NCBI GenBank assembly: GCA_964576115.1
Contig: CAZNUA010000013.1
Span: 63,707-72,257, forward strand
Direction of reading: 5' to 3'
Length of the DNA: 8,551 nt
Origin: CAYSYY01 sp964576115 [NCBI: uncultured Gemmatimonadota bacterium]
GTDB lineage: Bacteria; Blakebacterota; Blakebacteria; Blakebacterales
Part shown: positions 6,107-8,551 of the stretch, piece by piece
How positions within the stretch are numbered: the stretch's first letter is position 1
Layout: every line of letters begins with the position of its first letter
The notes under the pieces: model-generated
Told to the model about the DNA's origin: nothing
Databases searched by the model: none
Seen by the model: the letters and a program-made list of their open reading frames with translations, nothing else
Position numbers and translations under genes: made by a program

Positions 6107-7189
6107 ATGAGCAAACGCCCCCGATCGCGAGCCCTGCGGAGCCTGGACTTCGGCCTGATCAACGCCGAATACCGGCGCATCCGCCGCCGGCTCGAACTGG
6201 CCCTGCTGGCCCTGATCCTGATCGTGGCGGTGGGTGTGATCGGGTATACGGTCATCGGCAGCGGCGAGTATTCCCTGATCGATACCCTCTATATGACCAT
6301 CATCACGCTGACCACCGTCGGTTTCGGCGAGATCATCGATCTCTCCGCCGATCCGGCCGGACGGATCTTCACGATCGTCCTGCTCATCGGCGGTATGGGG
6401 ATCTTCGCCTACACCATGCTGACCCTGGCGACCTTCGTGATCGAGGGGCACGTCCGCCATATCTTCGCCCGGCGGCAGATGCTCAGGAGGATTGCACGAA
6501 TGGAGAACCACTACATCATCTGCGGTGACTCGGTAGTGCTCTGGTATATCACCGAAGAGCTGATGAAGACGGGCCGCAGGGTCGTGCTTGTGGCGCCCAC
6601 CCAGAGCTTTCTCGACGAGTCCGCCGAACGGCTCGGCGACGTGCCGGGGATCGTCGGCGACCCGACCGACGACCACGTCCTGCTGGGGGCCGAACTGCTG
6701 CTGGCCGCCGGGATCGTTTTCTGCATGGAGAATGACAAGGACAACATGTTGGGGGTGCTGACCGCCCGCCGTCTGGCCTCCGACGTGCGCATCATCGCTT
6801 CGACCGAACTGCCCGAAACGATCGCCAAGCTCAAAGCGGCCGGGGCCGATTCGGTCGTGAGCCCGAGCCATATCGGCGGCCTGCGGATGGCATCCGAACT
6901 CATCCGCCCGGCCGCGGTGACCTTCCTTGACCAGATGCTGCGGGTCGGCGGAGGCAGCCTGCGGGTTGAGGAATTGGTGGTACCGGCCGATTCCCCCCGT
7001 ATCGGTCAGACGATCTCCGCCATCGGAGTGGAGCGGGAATCGGCCGTCCTGCTGGCCCTCAGCCGTCGGGGGGCGCGGGAGCCGGAGTTCAAACCCGACC
7101 CCGGGACCGCTCTGGAGGCGGGCATGACCCTGATCGTCATGTCCGATGTCGAGGGACGCACCCGGATCGAAGAGCGATTGCGGACCTGA
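6107..7189 (+). CDS. Two-TM potassium channel with C-terminal RCK (TrkA-N/TrkA-C) domain, MthK-like
   Basis: This 360-residue protein has a basic cytoplasmic N-terminus, TM1 (about 30-50), a pore helix and selectivity filter TTVGFGE (69-75), and TM2 (about 86-112). A linker leads to an RCK N-domain from about 134 (HYIICGDS) to about 245, including VGDPTDDHVLLGAEL and AGADSVVSPSHIGG, and a TrkA-C domain (about 274-355, RVEELVVPADSPRIGQT to EAGMTLIVMS). Such proteins form tetrameric K+ channels whose gating ring responds to ions or nucleotides. The filter differs from TVGYGD by F and E; similar filters are known in bacterial RCK channels. Compared with MthK from memory, the Ca2+ ligands D184 and E210 are replaced here by C186 and S212, and only E212 is retained (E214), so Ca2+ gating through that site is doubtful. 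The ATG at 6107 is the first in-frame start after a stop at 6086-6088. Its ribosome-binding site is poor, with GAGG 16 bases upstream. An internal start exists at residue 132. Confidence 0.94.
   Translation: MSKRPRSRALRSLDFGLINAEYRRIRRRLELALLALILIVAVGVIGYTVIGSGEYSLIDTLYMTIITLTTVGFGEIIDLSADPAGRIFTIVLLIGGMGIFAYTMLTLATFVIEGHVRHIFARRQMLRRIARMENHYIICGDSVVLWYITEELMKTGRRVVLVAPTQSFLDESAERLGDVPGIVGDPTDDHVLLGAELLLAAGIVFCMENDKDNMLGVLTARRLASDVRIIASTELPETIAKLKAAGADSVVSPSHIGGLRMASELIRPAAVTFLDQMLRVGGGSLRVEELVVPADSPRIGQTISAIGVERESAVLLALSRRGAREPEFKPDPGTALEAGMTLIVMSDVEGRTRIEERLRT
6485..6502 (+). promoter_or_regulatory. Internal ribosome-binding site and in-frame ATG for a soluble RCK-only product
   Basis: AGGAGG at 6485-6490 lies 9 bases before ATG 6500-6502, which is codon 132 of the channel in the same frame. 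Translation from here would give a 229-residue protein (6500-7189) beginning MENHYIICGDS, exactly the first beta-strand of the RCK domain, without either membrane segment. The motif is made of two consecutive AGG arginine codons (residues 127-128); of 35 arginine codons in the gene I find only one other AGG. In MthK an internal methionine (M107) at the same structural position produces free RCK subunits that complete the octameric gating ring. The site is visible; its use is inferred. Confidence 0.6.
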
Positions 7190-7197
7190 GAAGGTCC
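7182..7197. terminator. Short hairpin between the convergent channel and propeller genes
   Basis: GGACCT (7182-7187) and AGGTCC (7192-7197) form a perfect 6-base-pair stem closed by a GAGA loop (GNRA type on the plus strand). The stem overlaps the channel's stop codon. It lies at the 19-base junction of two converging genes, the right place for transcript ends, but no T-run follows on either strand. It is at best a weak or Rho-assisted terminator or a 3'-end stabilising hairpin. Confidence 0.3.
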
Positions 7198-7208
7198 TGC
7201 TCAACCCG

Positions 7209-8459
7209 TTACCGGGGGTAGACGAGATCCTCCGGAATCGGGATGATCTCGTAGATGATGAAACTCACCTCGCCGGTCTCCTCATCCGACTGTTGAGTGA
7301 GCAATTTTCCACGTGACACCGTTCCCCTGTGCAACTGGGTGGAATCCCCGAGGTACTCGCCCTCGGGGTTCAGCACCCGGAAGACAGGGTAGTATTTCTT
7401 TTCCGGTTCCCAGTCGGCGTATACCTCCGGTTTCCTCAGCCACAGGTAACCGTCTTCATCGACGCTGATGCTCGCCCAGAAGGGATGGTAGTCGGCGAAC
7501 TCGAGGTTTTTCAGCAACGTCTCCTGGAGTTCCCGCGTCTGCTCGTTCTCGGAGATATCGCGGTAGTATTCATACCGTTGGCGTGTCGTCAGCCGGTCGC
7601 TGTCGGTAACCGGCACCCGTTCCCAGTCCAGACGCATGATCCGCGACGGCGAGCCGGTGGTGTCGAACCAGCGCAGTTCGGGGCATGAGGAATCCCAGCA
7701 GAGGATACCCCACCCGGATTCGTACTGGACCCGGGCGCGCGAACTGAAGGTGACAGGATTCTGATACAGGATATTCCCGCTCTGTCGCATCCGGCCCTCC
7801 TCGTTCCACCCGCCGATGACCGTACCCGCCGTATCCCCGGCAGCACCGAGGATCTGGCAGCGATACCGGGAGCGCAACTGCGTGAGATCGGTACGATCAG
7901 TTTCGCGACTGACGACCAGTTTCTTTCCCCCGGGCAGGGGATGGAGGGCTGTTACCGAAAGATCGGTGAAGGTCAGGGAGACGTACTCCCGAAAGATACC
8001 ATCGAGACCAAAACGGGTGGTCCGCCGGTTGTTACGGTCGAATACCAGAAGACCTTCCTGATCGACGGTCATGATGTGCGGTGATCGGAATTCGCCGGGA
8101 CCATCCCCGGCCCTTCCAAAGCCGAAGAAGTACTTCCCCTGCGAACCGAACACGGCGATCCGACCGTTCCCGATGTCGGTGACGTAATACCGGCCGTCGG
8201 GACCGCAGGTCTGCAGGCTGGCCCGGTAGAGGATCGTCTCCTCGCGCGATTCATCCTGCTCCAGCCGGCAGACCTCCTCGTAGGTGAAGAGCTCCCCCTC
8301 ATAGAGCGGAGCTCCTTCCGAGAACGAGACCGGGATCCCGTTCTCCGCAAAGGTGGTGAAGCGGTGGGCGGAGGGACCGTCGTCGGAGCGCGAGCAGGCT
8401 GGCGCGATATGTGCGATCGCCATCAGGATTGTGAAAAGGAGGGCCTGAAAACGGCGCAT
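7209..8459 (-). CDS. 6-bladed beta-propeller (NHL-like) putative lipoprotein
   Basis: This 416-residue protein starts at ATG 8457-8459, with GGGAGG 6 bases upstream (8466-8471). The N-terminus MRRFQALLFTILMAIAHIAPAC is a signal peptide ending at Cys22. The APAC sequence is a loose lipobox, so lipidation is likely but not certain. After a short linker (SRSDDG) come propeller blades. YYVTDIGNGRIAVFGSQGKYFFGFG (91-115) followed by RAGDGPGEFRSPHIMTVDQEGLLVFDRNNRRTTRF (116-150) is the typical NHL/6-bladed pattern, with GPGEF especially common in secreted propellers of Gemmatimonadota and Bacteroidota-like groups. Later blades are degenerate (PELRWFDTTGSPSRIMRL, then ISVDEDGYLWLRKPEV and FRVLNPEGEYLGD near 350-390). 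No catalytic residues are recognisable, and a ligand-binding or surface role is inferred from fold only. It stands alone, converging on the channel gene. Confidence 0.87.
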   Translation of the reverse strand: MRRFQALLFTILMAIAHIAPACSRSDDGPSAHRFTTFAENGIPVSFSEGAPLYEGELFTYEEVCRLEQDESREETILYRASLQTCGPDGRYYVTDIGNGRIAVFGSQGKYFFGFGRAGDGPGEFRSPHIMTVDQEGLLVFDRNNRRTTRFGLDGIFREYVSLTFTDLSVTALHPLPGGKKLVVSRETDRTDLTQLRSRYRCQILGAAGDTAGTVIGGWNEEGRMRQSGNILYQNPVTFSSRARVQYESGWGILCWDSSCPELRWFDTTGSPSRIMRLDWERVPVTDSDRLTTRQRYEYYRDISENEQTRELQETLLKNLEFADYHPFWASISVDEDGYLWLRKPEVYADWEPEKKYYPVFRVLNPEGEYLGDSTQLHRGTVSRGKLLTQQSDEETGEVSFIIYEIIPIPEDLVYPR

Positions 8460-8467
8460 GTCATGCC

Positions 8468-8513
8468 TCCCTGAAATATACGGGGTGAAGAGGTTCGATA
8501 TCTGACTCAGGGA
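8468..8513 (-). promoter_or_regulatory. Inverted repeat overlapping the propeller gene's ribosome-binding site
   Basis: TCCCTGA (plus 8468-8474) and TCAGGGA (8507-8513) are perfect complements separated by 32 bases in the upstream region of the propeller gene. On the coding (minus) strand the second arm shares four bases with the GGGAGG ribosome-binding site. If transcription starts upstream of 8513, the mRNA could hide the start site. If not, the arms may be a protein-binding site. The rest of 8460-8551 shows no gene; TATATT at 8480-8475 (minus) is too close to the start codon to be a convincing -10 box. Confidence 0.35.
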
Positions 8514-8551
8514 CGAGCGAGGACAGGGGGCGTTTATCCGATCGGGAACAG

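Noticed and set aside
6311-6331. TTVGFGE filter as a novel ion selectivity
   Set aside because: Phe and Glu at these places are, to my knowledge, seen in other bacterial RCK channels, so the protein can be taken as K+ selective without special claims.
6023-7204. 393-codon open frame antisense to the K+ channel
   Set aside because: The product is His/Gln/Asp/Gly-rich and featureless, and the opposite strand has an unambiguous channel plus RCK gene.

Overview
This is a GC-rich bacterial window with densely packed genes and no RNA genes, mobile elements or CRISPR. It holds six confident protein-coding genes plus a partial signal at the left edge that belongs to one of them. The best taxonomic clue is a PadR-family regulator directly upstream of a double-FtsX 'orphan' permease (the ADOP type). 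That pairing is characteristic of Acidobacteriota and also occurs in Gemmatimonadota and related deep-branching Gram-negative phyla. The 'GDGPGEF' propeller lipoprotein, the LVIVD-repeat protein and the exported TPR protein fit the same group. I cannot name a genus.

Layout. Positions 1-1145 (+) hold the 3' part of an LVIVD-repeat beta-propeller gene that enters from the left. It converges on a minus-strand operon read from right to left: PadR regulator (5203-4871), ADOP permease (4787-2103), exported TPR protein (2091-1159). The ADOP stop codon lies inside the TPR gene's Shine-Dalgarno sequence, so these two are probably translationally coupled. The operon is preceded by two tandem copies of a perfect palindrome, TATCGG-AAA-CCGATA on the coding strand. 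They sit immediately upstream of the PadR ribosome-binding site and are the obvious autoregulatory operator. Further right on the same strand is a small exported calycin-like protein (5884-5303). A 222-base divergent region separates it from a plus-strand two-TM potassium channel with a cytoplasmic RCK domain (6107-7189). The channel gene converges, 19 bases apart, on a minus-strand 6-bladed beta-propeller lipoprotein (8459-7209).

How the parts may work together. The PadR-ADOP-TPR unit looks like a self-regulated envelope module. ADOP permeases lack an adjacent ATPase, and their substrate is unknown. The channel gene is independent of it. Its most interesting feature is an internal, in-frame ATG at the boundary between the membrane part and the RCK domain. 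A perfect AGGAGG, built from two adjacent rare AGG arginine codons, precedes this ATG, while the full-length start has only a poor ribosome-binding site. This predicts a second, soluble RCK-only product from the same gene, as known for the archaeal channel MthK.
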